51,047 nucleotides of DNA from Christensenellaceae bacterium Phil1 (GCA_001940855.1 MSGS01000057.1:1-51047); one strand, 5' to 3'; shown: positions 17,816 through 27,107, counted from the stretch's first letter. Notes: generated from the sequence alone by a model not told the origin. Program-made: numbers and translations.

Positions 17816-18829
17816 ATGGATTTAATCGACCGGATCAATGCCAACTACAACAACCTTTCGCGGGTTCACAAGCGCATAGTGGATTACATTACCGATAATC
17901 CGGACCGCGCGTGTTTTCAATCACTCAAGGATTTCAGCGACAGCGTGAGCGCCTCGCCCGTTACCGTGCTGCGCTGCCTTGACAAGCTGGGTATAAATGG
18001 TTTCCTTGATTTGAAAAAGGAGCTTAGGGCATATACGCGGCAGAGCGTGTATCCCGGCAAGCGCCTTGCATCGGCCCTAAGCGGGCTGAACAGCACCAGC
18101 GATATTGTTCACCGCGTGGTGCAGGCGGATCTTGACAATATCACGAATACGTTTGAAAATCTCAGCTCGCGCGACATGTACCGCGCATGCGATATATTAA
18201 GAAACTGCGGGCGGGTGCATTTGGTTGCGCAGGGCGTAAGCAAAACGCTGCTGCCGTTTTTGCAGAACCGGCTCAGTTCGCTGAATATAGACGTGCAGAT
18301 ATTCGATGTGGACAGCACCATTTTCCTTACCAACATGCTTTCCGGCATCCGCACGAACGATGCTTTCTTCATGCTGTCCTTCCCCCGCCTTGACAACAGC
18401 CGCATGCCCTTCCTTGCGGAGCAGCTTGTTAAGCACAATATCCCGATAGTGTGCATGGCGGAAAACCCTGCATCGGCCGTTGCGCGGCACGCCACCGTAA
18501 CGCTTATATGCCAGGCCGATACGCCGATATATTACAATTCCTATTCCGCGCCCATGGTAATGGCAAACGCGCTCGTATCGCTCATGGCAGGGCAGATGAA
18601 GGACGATGTGCAGGCATTTCAGACGCAGATTGAGAACCTGCGCAGCGAATATACAGCGTATTCAAAAATGCATGACGGGAATGAATCCTCCACCCAGGCT
18701 GATGCAAACGAGGAGGCGCCTAAGCTTATGGAGGAACGGCCCAAGCGCAAGCGCGGCCGCCCGCGCAAGGTTGCGCCCGCTCCCGCGTGTTCCGCTGTTA
18801 AGGCAGATGACGAAGGCGCGGCAAACTGA
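17816..18829 (+). CDS. MurR/RpiR-family transcriptional regulator with AT-hook-like tail
   Basis: Regulator of 337 residues. Residues 1-75 form the RpiR helix-turn-helix (LSRVHKRIVDYITDNPDRACFQ, SASPVTVLRCLDKLG split by the recognition turn). Residues about 120-260 are a SIS domain, usually a sugar-phosphate sensor. The last 50 residues are unusual: an acidic linker and then KRKRGRPRK (residues 310-318), an AT-hook-like GRP core. AT-hooks bind the minor groove of A+T-rich DNA; this extension is not part of the family's normal length. A likely target is its own leader and the divergent amidohydrolase gene (inference). Confidence 0.88.
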   Translation: MDLIDRINANYNNLSRVHKRIVDYITDNPDRACFQSLKDFSDSVSASPVTVLRCLDKLGINGFLDLKKELRAYTRQSVYPGKRLASALSGLNSTSDIVHRVVQADLDNITNTFENLSSRDMYRACDILRNCGRVHLVAQGVSKTLLPFLQNRLSSLNIDVQIFDVDSTIFLTNMLSGIRTNDAFFMLSFPRLDNSRMPFLAEQLVKHNIPIVCMAENPASAVARHATVTLICQADTPIYYNSYSAPMVMANALVSLMAGQMKDDVQAFQTQIENLRSEYTAYSKMHDGNESSTQADANEEAPKLMEERPKRKRGRPRKVAPAPACSAVKADDEGAAN

Positions 18830-18875
18830 TATCCATTACAAAGAAGTAAACCAAACGATTCATTTTCATTATACA

Positions 18876-18910
18876 GAAAGAGCGGCCCAATAAGCCGCTC
18901 TTTCCGTATA
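18876..18910. terminator. Bidirectional terminator between rpiR and the C45 hydrolase gene
   Basis: GAAAGAGCGGC (18876-18886) pairs with GCCGCTCTTTC (18894-18904), an 11-pair perfect stem with a 7-base loop between two convergent genes. The A/T-rich ends give a T-run in both directions. Confidence 0.85.
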
Positions 18911-18918
18911 TCTTGCAA

Positions 18919-20034
18919 TTATCTCCACTCGGCGTAGATTTTATCCGGCCGGGACCACTTGTACTCCACAAACGGGTTTTCGCGTATGTTGCCCTTGCGC
19001 ACCCAGAAGCGGCGCTCGGTAGCATCGATTATGAAGCAGGCAAGCGTTGCGCATTGCTCTATTTCCTTATCGCGGCTGTTTCGCTGGTTAAGCACGGATT
19101 CGGGCGCGCCGAAAGTGCAGTTGAGCACGGATATCATGTCCGCTATGCCTATCTTTTCCTTTCCGCTGAGCAGGCGCTTTATGGTATTGTAGCGGTTCAC
19201 GCTGCTGCCCTTGCGCCCGTAAAGCAAATGCCCCTGGGAAAGGAAATGGTTGGTATGGTAAGTCAAGCCGTTTTCTGGATAGAGTATCTGCGCACCGTTG
19301 GCGCCGGCCTCTATGCACATCATGTCCCCGTGCAGGTTGCCGTTGGACACAAGGAAGTTCATTGGCGCCATGTGGCGGATGGAGAACAATATGTCCAGGC
19401 ATTCCGCCCAGTTGCCGGTGCTTATGAACTTGCGGCGCACTATCGCGCTCGGCACGCCTATGGGGTCGGTCTCAATTTCGCGCGGCAGGCTGTTTATTGC
19501 CAGTCCAACGCCCGCCTGGTTCATGCCGTAGCGCGCAAGCTGGCCCGCTTCCGTAAGGCAGAAGCAGTCCGGCCCGTTGTCCTGCAATATCTCCAGCACA
19601 ACGCCGTGTTCTTCCGCCCAGTAATACATGTCCCAGTTCTGCGCGGTTAGCACATGGCCATTTGTGGTGCGCTCGGGCAATGCGCCTATGCAGGAACATT
19701 CCTCCGCATCCTTATGGTGCCTGTCGTCGTGCGATCCTTCAAAGCGCAGCAGCTCGCTGCGGCAGTTGATGGCAAGTATTTCGTCAAATGAACGGCCGCA
19801 GCCTTCCGCTATGCCGTGCATCTCCTCCATCAGTTCCGGCGCAAACGCTTCTATGGCGGGTATGAACTTGGCCGCCATTTGTATTGCGTAATCCCATGAA
19901 AGGTTGGGTTTGTTGTTAAAATAGCGCTCGTAGTCGCCTATCGTGCGGTCTATCAGTTCGCGGCATTCCCGCCCGTATGTTACGCCGCGCTCATGCGGCG
20001 TGCCGGAAAGGACTACCTTCTTAAACGTGTTCAC
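18919..20034 (-). CDS. C45-family autoproteolytic amide hydrolase / acyltransferase-like protein
   Basis: Protein of 371 residues resembling the acyl-CoA:6-aminopenicillanate acyltransferase (C45, Ntn-hydrolase) family. C113 in AEECSCIGAL aligns with the nucleophile exposed by autocleavage; upstream GTPHERGVTYGRECRELI and EEMHGIAEGCGRSFDEIL are typical, as is NWDMYYWAEEHGVVLEI. Members hydrolyse linear amide bonds of small N-acyl or beta-lactam-like compounds. GTG start at 20034 with GGAGG ten bases before. It follows oppF of the second opp operon by 21 bases, so it likely processes the imported compound. The substrate is unknown. Confidence 0.85.
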   Translation of the reverse strand: MNTFKKVVLSGTPHERGVTYGRECRELIDRTIGDYERYFNNKPNLSWDYAIQMAAKFIPAIEAFAPELMEEMHGIAEGCGRSFDEILAINCRSELLRFEGSHDDRHHKDAEECSCIGALPERTTNGHVLTAQNWDMYYWAEEHGVVLEILQDNGPDCFCLTEAGQLARYGMNQAGVGLAINSLPREIETDPIGVPSAIVRRKFISTGNWAECLDILFSIRHMAPMNFLVSNGNLHGDMMCIEAGANGAQILYPENGLTYHTNHFLSQGHLLYGRKGSSVNRYNTIKRLLSGKEKIGIADMISVLNCTFGAPESVLNQRNSRDKEIEQCATLACFIIDATERRFWVRKGNIRENPFVEYKWSRPDKIYAEWR

Positions 20035-20055
20035 TATATGTATACCTCCACAAAA

Positions 20056-21009
20056 TCATCTGTCGCACAGATGGCACGCCACAAAGTGGCCGGGTTCTAT
20101 TTCCCTCAGTTCCGGCTGTTCAGCGGTGCATCTTTCCATGCACTGCGCGCAGCGGCCCGCAAAGCGGCAGCCCGGCGCGGGGTTCACGGGGCTGGGCACG
20201 TCGCCTTCCAACAATATGCGCTCCGTCTTAACGTCAAGCCTGGGGATAGGCACGGCGGAAAGCAGCGCCTTGGTATACGGATGAACAGGATTTTTGAACA
20301 GCTGTTTGCAGTCCGCAAGCTCAACCATGCGTCCAAGGTACATTACCGCTATGCGGTCGGAAATATGTTTAACAACGCTCAGGTTATGGGATATGAACAG
20401 ATACGTCAGTCCCCTGTCCTTTTGCAGCTGCTGCATAAGATTGAGCACCTGTGCCTGAATGGATACGTCCAGCGCCGATACCGGCTCATCCAGCACAAGG
20501 AACTCCGGATTGAGCGCAAGCGCCCTTGCTATGCCCACGCGCTGGCGGCGGCCGCCGTCAAGCTCGTGCGGATAGGCATTGACCAGCCTTTCGGCAAGGC
20601 CAACCGTCTCCATCAGTTCATATACCCGTTCTTCATATTCCTTTTTGCTCTTGCAGACCTTCTGTATCACCAGCGGCTCGCCAATGCTTTCAAAAACGCT
20701 CTTCCTGCCGTCCAGCGAGGAATACGGGTCCTGGAACACTATCTGCATCTTCTGCCTAAGCGCGCGCAGCTCCTGCTTATTAAGCTTTGTCACGTCCACG
20801 CCGTTCAGCAGCACCTCGCCGCCGGTGGGTTCGTGCAGGCGCAGTATGGCGCGGCCTATGGTGGACTTTCCGCAGCCTGATTCGCCCACAAGGCCCAGCG
20901 TTTCGCCCCGCTCAATATCGAAGCTAACGTCGTCCACGGCATGCAGCAGGCCGTTCTTGGTGTTGAAATACTTTTTAAGGTGTTTTACTTCCAGCAGCTT
21001 ATCAGGCAT
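20056..21009 (-). CDS. oppF: Oligopeptide/dipeptide ABC transporter ATPase, second opp operon (OppF type)
   Basis: ATPase of 317 residues. Walker A GESGCGKS near residue 44, signature LDGGRRQRVGI near 150, Walker B FLVLDEPVSALD near 170, then the C-terminal cysteine cluster CRFAGRCAQCMERC. The signature motif reads LDGGRRQ instead of the common LSGGQRQ, a conservative but notable change also reported in some DppF proteins. It overlaps oppD by eight bases and has GGAGGTAA before the start. Confidence 0.92.
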   Translation of the reverse strand: MPDKLLEVKHLKKYFNTKNGLLHAVDDVSFDIERGETLGLVGESGCGKSTIGRAILRLHEPTGGEVLLNGVDVTKLNKQELRALRQKMQIVFQDPYSSLDGRKSVFESIGEPLVIQKVCKSKKEYEERVYELMETVGLAERLVNAYPHELDGGRRQRVGIARALALNPEFLVLDEPVSALDVSIQAQVLNLMQQLQKDRGLTYLFISHNLSVVKHISDRIAVMYLGRMVELADCKQLFKNPVHPYTKALLSAVPIPRLDVKTERILLEGDVPSPVNPAPGCRFAGRCAQCMERCTAEQPELREIEPGHFVACHLCDR

Positions 21010-21988
21010 TTTCGTTACCTCCGCCGTTTATCAAATGGCACGCCACAAAGTGGCCCGGTTCAATCTCCACGTTTTCCGGATGCTCCTGCCGGCAGCGCTC
21101 GGTCGCATAAGGGCAGCGCGGGTTGAAGCGGCAGCCCTGCGGCAGATCGGTAGGATCGGGCGTAAGGCCGTTTATGGGCACAAGCTCGTTCTGCTCGGTG
21201 AATATATCCGGTATGCAGGCAAAAAGGCCCTTTGTATACGGATGCGCGGTGGAGTTGAATATATGCTCCCGCGTGCCGTACTCAACAACCTCGCCCGCGT
21301 ACATTATGGCAACATAGTCGCAAATTTCCGCCACTATGCCAAGGTCGTGCGTTATCATTACCATCGCGGTTTGATACTGCGCCTTCAGCTTTTTCATCAG
21401 CTCCAGCACCTGCGCCTGAATGGTAACGTCAAGCGCGGTTGTAGGCTCGTCCGCTATAAGGAAGCGCGGGTTGCACGCCAGCGCCATTGCAATTACCACG
21501 CGCTGCTTCATGCCGCCGGAAAACTGGTGCGGATAATCGCTGCCGCGCTCCGGCCTTATGCCAACAAGCTCCAGCATGTCGCACGCTTTCTTGTGCGCCT
21601 CTGCGCGGCTGCCGCCGTCATGCAGGCGTATAACCTCAGCTATCTGGTCCGCAACCGTCATAACGGGGTTAAGGCTCGTCATGGGGTCCTGGAATATCAT
21701 GGCAATTTCCTTGCCGCGTATTTTGCGCATTTCCTTTTCGCTTACCTTCAAAAGGTCCTGCCCGTCGAAGAATATTTCGCCCGATACTACCCGTGCCGGG
21801 GGTGTTGGAAGTATGCGCATTATGGACTTTACGGTCGTTGTTTTGCCCGCGCCCGTTTCGCCCACAAGACCCAGCGTTTCGCCGTTGCCAAGCGAGAGAT
21901 TAAGGTTTTCCACGGCGTGCACCGTGGCGTCATAGGACTGATAGTGAACAGTAAGGTTCTTTATTTCCAAAAGCTTTTCGTTCGCCAT
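21002..21988 (-). CDS. oppD: Oligopeptide/dipeptide ABC transporter ATPase, second opp operon (OppD type)
   Basis: ATPase of 328 residues with Walker [10 protein letters not shown] near residue 41, [14 protein letters not shown] signature and Walker [13 protein letters not shown]. The C-terminal cysteines are [14 protein letters not shown]. The motif GETGAGKTT differs from the GESGSGKS of the first operon, showing that the two opp sets are not a recent duplication. AAGGAGGG lies before the start, 13 bases after oppC. Confidence 0.92.
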   Translation of the reverse strand: MANEKLLEIKNLTVHYQSYDATVHAVENLNLSLGNGETLGLVGETGAGKTTTVKSIMRILPTPPARVVSGEIFFDGQDLLKVSEKEMRKIRGKEIAMIFQDPMTSLNPVMTVADQIAEVIRLHDGGSRAEAHKKACDMLELVGIRPERGSDYPHQFSGGMKQRVVIAMALACNPRFLIADEPTTALDVTIQAQVLELMKKLKAQYQTAMVMITHDLGIVAEICDYVAIMYAGEVVEYGTREHIFNSTAHPYTKGLFACIPDIFTEQNELVPINGLTPDPTDLPQGCRFNPRCPYATERCRQEHPENVEIEPGHFVACHLINGGGNENA

Positions 21989-22001
21989 TGCGTTTCCCTC
22001 C

Positions 22002-22880
22002 TTAGTCCTTCAGCTTCGGGTCAAGCGCATCGCGCAGTCCGTCGCCAACAAGGTTCATGCTGAACACCGCCGCCATGATGGCAAGGCCCGGGAATATGCA
22101 CACATGCGGCGCATCGCGCAGGAAGTCGCGGCCGGTGGAAAGCATGCTGCCCCATTCCGCCGTGGGCGGCACTATGCCAAGGCCAAGGAAGCTCATGCTG
22201 GCGCAGGAAAGTATCGCCGCGCCTATCTTAAGCGTTGCCTGCACGATAAGCGGGGCAAGGCAGTTGGGCAGAATATGCCGCGTTATCAGGAAAAAGTCGT
22301 TTGCGCCCGCCGCGCGGGAGGCTTCAACAAAGTCCTGATCCCTAAGGGAAAGTATGCTCGCCCTGACTATGCGGCAGTAGCCCGGTATGCTCGATACGCC
22401 GATTGCTATCATAACGTTCTGCAAGCCTGAGCCCAGCGCCGCAACTATCGATATGTTCAAAAGTATTGTGGGAATGGACAGTAAAACATCCATGCAGCGC
22501 ATTATTATATTGTCTATCGTGCCGCCGTAATAGCCCGCTATCGCGCCCAGCGTAACGCCGCCGATTAGCGATATGCATATTGCAATAAGGCCAACGGACA
22601 TGGATATGCGCGCGCCGTAAATTATGCGGCTGAGTATATCCCTGCCAAGCTCATCCGTGCCGAACCAATGGTCCGCGCTTGGGCCCTGCAAACGGTTGCG
22701 CGGGTCCTGCGCATTGGGTTCATACGGCGAAATTATCGGCGCAAGCACAGCGCACAGCACCAGCATTATAACAATGCAAAGGCCAACTACCGCGCGGCCG
22801 TTTTTACTGAAGCGACGCCATGTTTCCTGCAGTTTGCTATGCTTCTTGGGTACGTTTGGTTTGGTTGAAATCGCGCTCAT
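22002..22880 (-). CDS. oppC: Oligopeptide ABC transporter permease, second opp operon (OppC type)
   Basis: Permease of 292 residues with the OppC N-terminal segment, HWFGTDELGRDILSRIIYGAR, and the loop EASRAAGANDFFLITRHILPN near residue 195. About six membrane segments. GGGGGTG precedes the start; 12 bases separate it from oppB. Confidence 0.92.
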   Translation of the reverse strand: MSAISTKPNVPKKHSKLQETWRRFSKNGRAVVGLCIVIMLVLCAVLAPIISPYEPNAQDPRNRLQGPSADHWFGTDELGRDILSRIIYGARISMSVGLIAICISLIGGVTLGAIAGYYGGTIDNIIMRCMDVLLSIPTILLNISIVAALGSGLQNVMIAIGVSSIPGYCRIVRASILSLRDQDFVEASRAAGANDFFLITRHILPNCLAPLIVQATLKIGAAILSCASMSFLGLGIVPPTAEWGSMLSTGRDFLRDAPHVCIFPGLAIMAAVFSMNLVGDGLRDALDPKLKD

Positions 22881-22892
22881 CCTTGCACCCCC

Positions 22893-23819
22893 TTATTTAT
22901 ATTGCGACCGCACGCGCGGATCGACATATGCATACAGTATATCCACCACCAAGTTGACAAGGCAGAATGAAAGCGCTATTACCAGCACGCCGCCCTGAAC
23001 AACGGGATAGTTTCTGGACTTTATCGCATCCACCATCATTTTGCCAACGCCGGGTATTGCGAATATGGATTCGATAAGCACCGCGCCGCCAAGGAGCAGG
23101 CCGAACTGCATACCGATCGTGGTTATTACGGGGATAAGCGCATTCTTGAGCGCATGCACCGTCACCACCTTAAATTCGCTAAGGCCCTTAGCGCGGGCGG
23201 TGGAAATATAATCCTGCCTTATTACTTCCAGCATGCCGGAGCGCGTCATTCTTGCTATGCTTGCGGCGCTGTTAACGCCCAGCGCTATGCCCGGCAGAAT
23301 AACGCAGGAGAAGGAATCAAAGCCCGATGCAGGCAGCCATTTCAGCTTTACGCAGAAAAGCAGCATCAGCAGCAGTCCGCACCAGAACGACGGCATTGAT
23401 ATGCCAATCATGGAGATGCTCATAACAATATTATCTATAATTGAATACTGCCTTATTGCGGACACGATGCCGAACGTTAGCCCGAACACCACCGCGAAAG
23501 CGACAGCAAAGCTTGCAAGTTTAACGGTATTGGGGAAGGTTTGCGCTATGCGCGTGGCAACGTTCTGGCGGGTGGAATAGCATATGCCCATATCGCCGCG
23601 CAGAAGGCGCACAACATAATTAAAAAAGCGTTCAAAATAGCCGCCGTTAAGGCCCAGCTCCTCACGCAGAGCCTCGCGTGCCTCCGGCGTTGCATTATCG
23701 CCAAGCAATGAGTCCACCGGATCGCCCGGCGTGATATACATAAGCGAAAAAACCAGCAGTATAACGCCAAGAAGCACGGGAATAAGCATGAGCAAACGCC
23801 TTGCAATATATTTAAGCAT
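22893..23819 (-). CDS. oppB: Oligopeptide ABC transporter permease, second opp operon (OppB type)
   Basis: Permease of 308 residues beginning MLKYIARRLLMLIPVLLGV, with YITPGDPVDSLLGDNATPEAREALR typical of DppB/OppB and the loop STARAKGLSEFKVVTVHALKN. The ATG at 23819 has GGAGG seven bases upstream; the longer upstream frame has no ribosome site and enters the intergenic hairpin. Confidence 0.92.
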   Translation of the reverse strand: MLKYIARRLLMLIPVLLGVILLVFSLMYITPGDPVDSLLGDNATPEAREALREELGLNGGYFERFFNYVVRLLRGDMGICYSTRQNVATRIAQTFPNTVKLASFAVAFAVVFGLTFGIVSAIRQYSIIDNIVMSISMIGISMPSFWCGLLLMLLFCVKLKWLPASGFDSFSCVILPGIALGVNSAASIARMTRSGMLEVIRQDYISTARAKGLSEFKVVTVHALKNALIPVITTIGMQFGLLLGGAVLIESIFAIPGVGKMMVDAIKSRNYPVVQGGVLVIALSFCLVNLVVDILYAYVDPRVRSQYK

Positions 23820-23845
23820 GGTATTGCCTCCTAATGTAATATTCA

Positions 23846-23884
23846 CCGGCAGCACCGTCTGCGTGGGGCAAACGCTGCTGCCGG
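23846..23884 (-). other. Strong intercistronic hairpin between the second oppA and oppB
   Basis: CCGGCAGCAgCGT on the minus strand (23872-23884) pairs with ACGgTGCTGCCGG (23846-23858), leaving a 13-base loop. No T-run follows, so it looks like a 3' stabiliser or processing site that raises oppA over the downstream genes rather than a full terminator. The first opp operon has a comparable hairpin at the same place. Confidence 0.65.
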
Positions 23885-23909
23885 GCGTTAAAGGGGAAGA
23901 ACCTTATAA

Positions 23910-25541
23910 TCAGTCTTCGTTGACGAAGTAAAGCTTGGAGTAGTACTCCATGTCATAGGGCAGCACCTTCAGGCCGCGCACATCGGAACGCGCGCCGTAT
24001 ACGCGCCAGGGGTGGCAGATGTAGATCATGGGGCACAGGTCGTGTATCATGGCCTCGGCCTCGGACACCAGCTTGTTGCGCTCTTCGGCGTCAAGGGTGG
24101 TAACTATCTTGTCCAGTATGGCGTCCACATCGGCGTCGTTGAGCCAGGTACGGTCCTGACTGCTGCCGCGGGAGCTGCTGTGGAAGAATGCATACAGGCC
24201 CTCGCCCGCGTCGCACAGCTTCATATCGGTCGCGGCGGTACCAACTTCGTAATCGCCGGCGTTGAGCATGGTGGAAAGGGTGCCGCTCTCGGTGGGCTGA
24301 AGCACCAGCGTTACGCCCACTTCCGCCCACATGGACTGAAGCATTTCGGCAAACATGTTGTTGGTGGTATTGGCAAGGTAGATGAAGGAAACCTCAAAGC
24401 CGTTTTCATAGCCTTCGGCGGCCAGCATTTCCTTAGCCTTGGCGGGATCGTACTCATATTCGGGCAGGTCGTGATTCTTACCCTGGAAGGAGGGAGGAAT
24501 GGGGCCGTTGGCCTTTTCGCTGCTCTTTACGCCGTATATGGTTTCGCGGATAAGCTCGGTATCGGTCGCATGGTACAGGGCCTTACGGACGTTTACGTTG
24601 TTAAGGGGTTCAACGGAGGTGTTGAAGCAGATATAACGCAGCGTGTTCTGGGCGCCGGCGAGCACATACATGTCGCTGCTTTCCTCAACGCGGTCTATAT
24701 CGGTGGTCTGGAGACGACAGTTCAAATCTATATCACCGGTCTCAAGATTGATGGTACGGGAGGTGCCTTCGGTCATTATCTTCAGCACAACGGTCTTAAG
24801 CTTGGCGGGTTCGCCCCAGTAGTTCTCGTTGCGCTCAAGGGTGATGCTTTCACCGGCGGTCCAATCGGCAACCATGTACGGGCCGGTACCTACGGGCGCG
24901 CGGCCGTGAGCATCCTCACCCATTTCGGTGATGGCCTTTTCGTTCACTATGCACATAACGGCCTGGCAAAGCTGAGCCTCAAGGAAGGCATAGGGCTTGG
25001 TGGTCTTTATGTTCACGGTGTAATCGTCAACCGCTTCCACGCCGCTCAGATCAATGTAGGTCAGGGCGCTGGCGCCGGTGGTGGTGTTTGCAAGGCGATT
25101 GATGGAATACACAACGTCCTTGGCGGTGAAGTGCTCGCCATTGGTAAAGTTCACATCGTCGCGCAGCTTAAACTGCCAGGTCAGGTCGTCAATGGCTTCC
25201 CACTCGGTGGCAAGGTTAGCCTGGGGGATGGCGTTCTCGTCAAACTTGAGCAGAGTGTCGAGCACGTTGCGCATGATTATTTCGTTAACGTTGCTGGATA
25301 CGCCGCCGGGATTGAGCGTAGCAGGCTCACGGTCAACGGCTATGTTGATGGTATCCTTGTCGGACACGGTCTCGTTGCCGTCGGTCACAAGTTCCGTATT
25401 TTGCACGGGAGTGGCTTCCACATCGGTGGGAGCGTTGGTAGCAGTGGGTTCGTCAGAATTAGCGGGATTCTGCTGTGCGCATCCTGCCGCAAATGCGAAT
25501 ATCATCGCACAAGCGAGGAGCATTGCCAGGTACTTTTTCAT
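23910..25541 (-). CDS. oppA: Peptide ABC transporter substrate-binding lipoprotein, second opp operon
   Basis: Solute-binding lipoprotein of 543 residues. Signal peptide with lipobox AAGC and predicted lipidated Cys21, a Thr/Pro/Asn-rich linker, and an SBP family 5 domain (WQFKLRDDVNFTNGEHF, NVRKALYHATDTELI). The start at 25541 has AAGGAG seven bases before; an in-frame extension of 25 codons is rejected. It heads the operon oppA-B-C-D-F-C45 hydrolase and is divergent from a LysR gene. Ligand unknown. Confidence 0.93.
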   Translation of the reverse strand: MKKYLAMLLACAMIFAFAAGCAQQNPANSDEPTATNAPTDVEATPVQNTELVTDGNETVSDKDTINIAVDREPATLNPGGVSSNVNEIIMRNVLDTLLKFDENAIPQANLATEWEAIDDLTWQFKLRDDVNFTNGEHFTAKDVVYSINRLANTTTGASALTYIDLSGVEAVDDYTVNIKTTKPYAFLEAQLCQAVMCIVNEKAITEMGEDAHGRAPVGTGPYMVADWTAGESITLERNENYWGEPAKLKTVVLKIMTEGTSRTINLETGDIDLNCRLQTTDIDRVEESSDMYVLAGAQNTLRYICFNTSVEPLNNVNVRKALYHATDTELIRETIYGVKSSEKANGPIPPSFQGKNHDLPEYEYDPAKAKEMLAAEGYENGFEVSFIYLANTTNNMFAEMLQSMWAEVGVTLVLQPTESGTLSTMLNAGDYEVGTAATDMKLCDAGEGLYAFFHSSSRGSSQDRTWLNDADVDAILDKIVTTLDAEERNKLVSEAEAMIHDLCPMIYICHPWRVYGARSDVRGLKVLPYDMEYYSKLYFVNED

Positions 25542-25581
25542 GTCATTTCTCCTTATCAGATTACCCTTTTGGGGTATTGAT

Positions 25582-25610
25582 AATATAACCGCATTCGCAT
25601 CATTTGTAAA
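25582..25610 (-). promoter_or_regulatory. Promoter of the second opp operon
   Basis: On the minus strand TTTACA (25605-25610), 17 bases, TATATT (25582-25587). The start point would be near 25575, giving a short leader of about 34 bases before oppA; TACCC-N5-GGGTA (25562-25576) lies at the start point and may be an operator. Confidence 0.65.
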
Positions 25611-25729
25611 GTCCATATATTTTATAATTATGTTTTGTATTTATTATCACCGTTACAGCCGGTTAAAATTATTCAGGCTGCCAAATTTATTTTTATGCAA
25701 AATTCTCCTATTAATTTATGTTAAAATGC

Positions 25730-25759
25730 TTGACTTTTTGCCAAATTTGCTGATATAAT
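25730..25759 (+). promoter_or_regulatory. Promoter of the LysR gene divergent from opp operon 2
   Basis: TTGACT (25730-25735), 18 bases, TATAAT (25754-25759). The nonamer GCCAAATTT occurs at 25680-25688 and again at 25740-25748 inside the spacer; these direct repeats may be regulator sites. The rest of the 300-base divergent region is A+T-rich with no other feature. Confidence 0.7.
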
Positions 25760-25841
25760 CTGCATAAAGTCAGTATCATGAAATTTTATCTTGCTATTTG
25801 ATTTGATTTATTTTACAAACGCGGCTGAAAGGAGGTCTACC

Positions 25842-26771
25842 ATGAACCTACGCGAGCAGCTATATGTGTGCGCAATCGCAAAAACCGGCAGCCTTACCGC
25901 GGCAGCCAAAATACTGAATACATCGCAGCCTAACCTGAGCCTATTCCTCAGCAACCTTGAACGCTCGCTCAACATCAAGCTGTTCGATAGGATAGGCAAG
26001 CAGTTCCGCCTTACATACGCGGGCGAGCTATACGTTGCCAAGGCGCAGAAGATGATACGCCTTAAAGAGGAATTCGATGCCGAAATTTCCAGCATTGTTG
26101 AAAACATCAGCGGGCGGCTGAGAATGGGCTTTCAGTATTTCCGCTCTTCCCGCCTGATACCGCCGCTGGTATCCGCATTCTCGGAAGAATATCCGCATGT
26201 TGAGTTCAGCTTTGTGGAGGATACCGTATCGCGGCTTGAATCCATGCTTTCGGACAACACGATAGATATTTTCTTCTGCAACTGCCCAACGAAGAAGTCC
26301 GAATATGAGTATCACCCTATATATCGTGACTCCGTGCTGTTCATGACAGGCGCTGACCACCCGATAGCCTCGGCCTATCCCCTGGCCACCACTGCGGACG
26401 AAGGCTACCCGTGGATAAGCCTGAAGCTGTTTGAAAACGAGCGCTTTTTCCTCAGCCGCAGCGGCGGCAGCCTGCGCGCGTTTACGGATCAAATACTCGA
26501 ATCCGCGCACGTTTCGCCAAAGCACATAATTACGCTCGATAAAGTGGAAACCATAATGGAGTTGGTCTCCCGTGGGCAGGGCGTTGGCTTCTGCGCAGAC
26601 AGTTACCGCAGCTTTGTTTCCCTTTCGCAGCCGCTGCACCTGTTCTCCGTCGGCAATGAGATGAAACGCATAGACTTCTGCGCCGTTAACATGAAGGGCA
26701 AGGTTCTCACGCCCTATGCCAAGCGCGCCATAGAAATAGTCAAGGAAATCATGGACGGACAATTATATTAA
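25842..26771 (+). CDS. LysR-family regulator divergent from opp operon 2
   Basis: Regulator of 309 residues. Winged helix in GSLTAAAKILNTSQPNLSLFLSNLERSLNIKLFDR, then a substrate-binding-like effector domain. AAAGGAGG lies six bases before the ATG at 25842; an upstream in-frame ATG lacks a site. Position suggests control of the second opp operon and its C45 hydrolase. It is similar in its N-terminal third to the citrate-locus LysR protein (AAKxL...SQPNLS / AANKLFLSQSALS). Confidence 0.9.
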   Translation: MNLREQLYVCAIAKTGSLTAAAKILNTSQPNLSLFLSNLERSLNIKLFDRIGKQFRLTYAGELYVAKAQKMIRLKEEFDAEISSIVENISGRLRMGFQYFRSSRLIPPLVSAFSEEYPHVEFSFVEDTVSRLESMLSDNTIDIFFCNCPTKKSEYEYHPIYRDSVLFMTGADHPIASAYPLATTADEGYPWISLKLFENERFFLSRSGGSLRAFTDQILESAHVSPKHIITLDKVETIMELVSRGQGVGFCADSYRSFVSLSQPLHLFSVGNEMKRIDFCAVNMKGKVLTPYAKRAIEIVKEIMDGQLY

Positions 26772-26785
26772 ATTCAAATTAAACC

Positions 26786-26824
26786 AAAACAGACCCACCA
26801 AGCACGGTGAGTCTGTTTTTATAT
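26786..26824. terminator. Bidirectional terminator between LysR and the PqqD gene
   Basis: AAAACAGAC (26786-26794) pairs with GTCTGTTTT (26811-26819) and the stem extends through CACC/GGTG; runs of T follow in both directions. It closes the LysR gene and the peptide operon on the opposite strand. Confidence 0.85.
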
Positions 26825-26831
26825 TGTCGCC

Positions 26832-27107
26832 TTATTCTTCCAGCAGGTATCCGCTTTCTTTAAGCTTTTGGGCGAAGGAGGAATACGCTGCCCGAGCCGT
26901 TTGCCCGTCTATGCCATATTCTTCCGTCAGCGCGGCGATTATTGCCGCTTCGTCGCGCCCAAGCTCAAGCTGTTTCCACAAAAACGCAGCCGTTTCGTTC
27001 AGCGTGCGTGCATACGGCGCTTTGCCGCGGGCGCTGCCGCAGGCCACCAGCATTGTTTCGCCGCACACCTCCGTGCGCACTATTCCGGGCAGAATGGTAT
27101 ACTTCAT
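26832..27107 (-). CDS. PqqD-like peptide-binding protein
   Basis: Small protein of 91 residues of the PqqD / RiPP-recognition fold: a beta-rich N-terminus followed by LNETAAFLWKQLELGRD and a helix ending in KLKESGYLLEE. PqqD proteins hold the leader of a precursor peptide for a modifying enzyme. The ATG overlaps the stop of the HPr-kinase-like gene (ATGA), so the two are translated together; the longer upstream frame is rejected. It is the last gene of a four-gene operon with a 63-residue peptide. Function as a leader-binding chaperone is inferred. Confidence 0.82.
   Translation of the reverse strand: MKYTILPGIVRTEVCGETMLVACGSARGKAPYARTLNETAAFLWKQLELGRDEAAIIAALTEEYGIDGQTARAAYSSFAQKLKESGYLLEE

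Noticed and set aside
24012..25580. Plus-strand open frame of 522 codons
   Set aside because: It lies exactly opposite the oppA gene of the second operon, is glycine- and histidine-rich in the way of antisense frames, and has no ribosome site.
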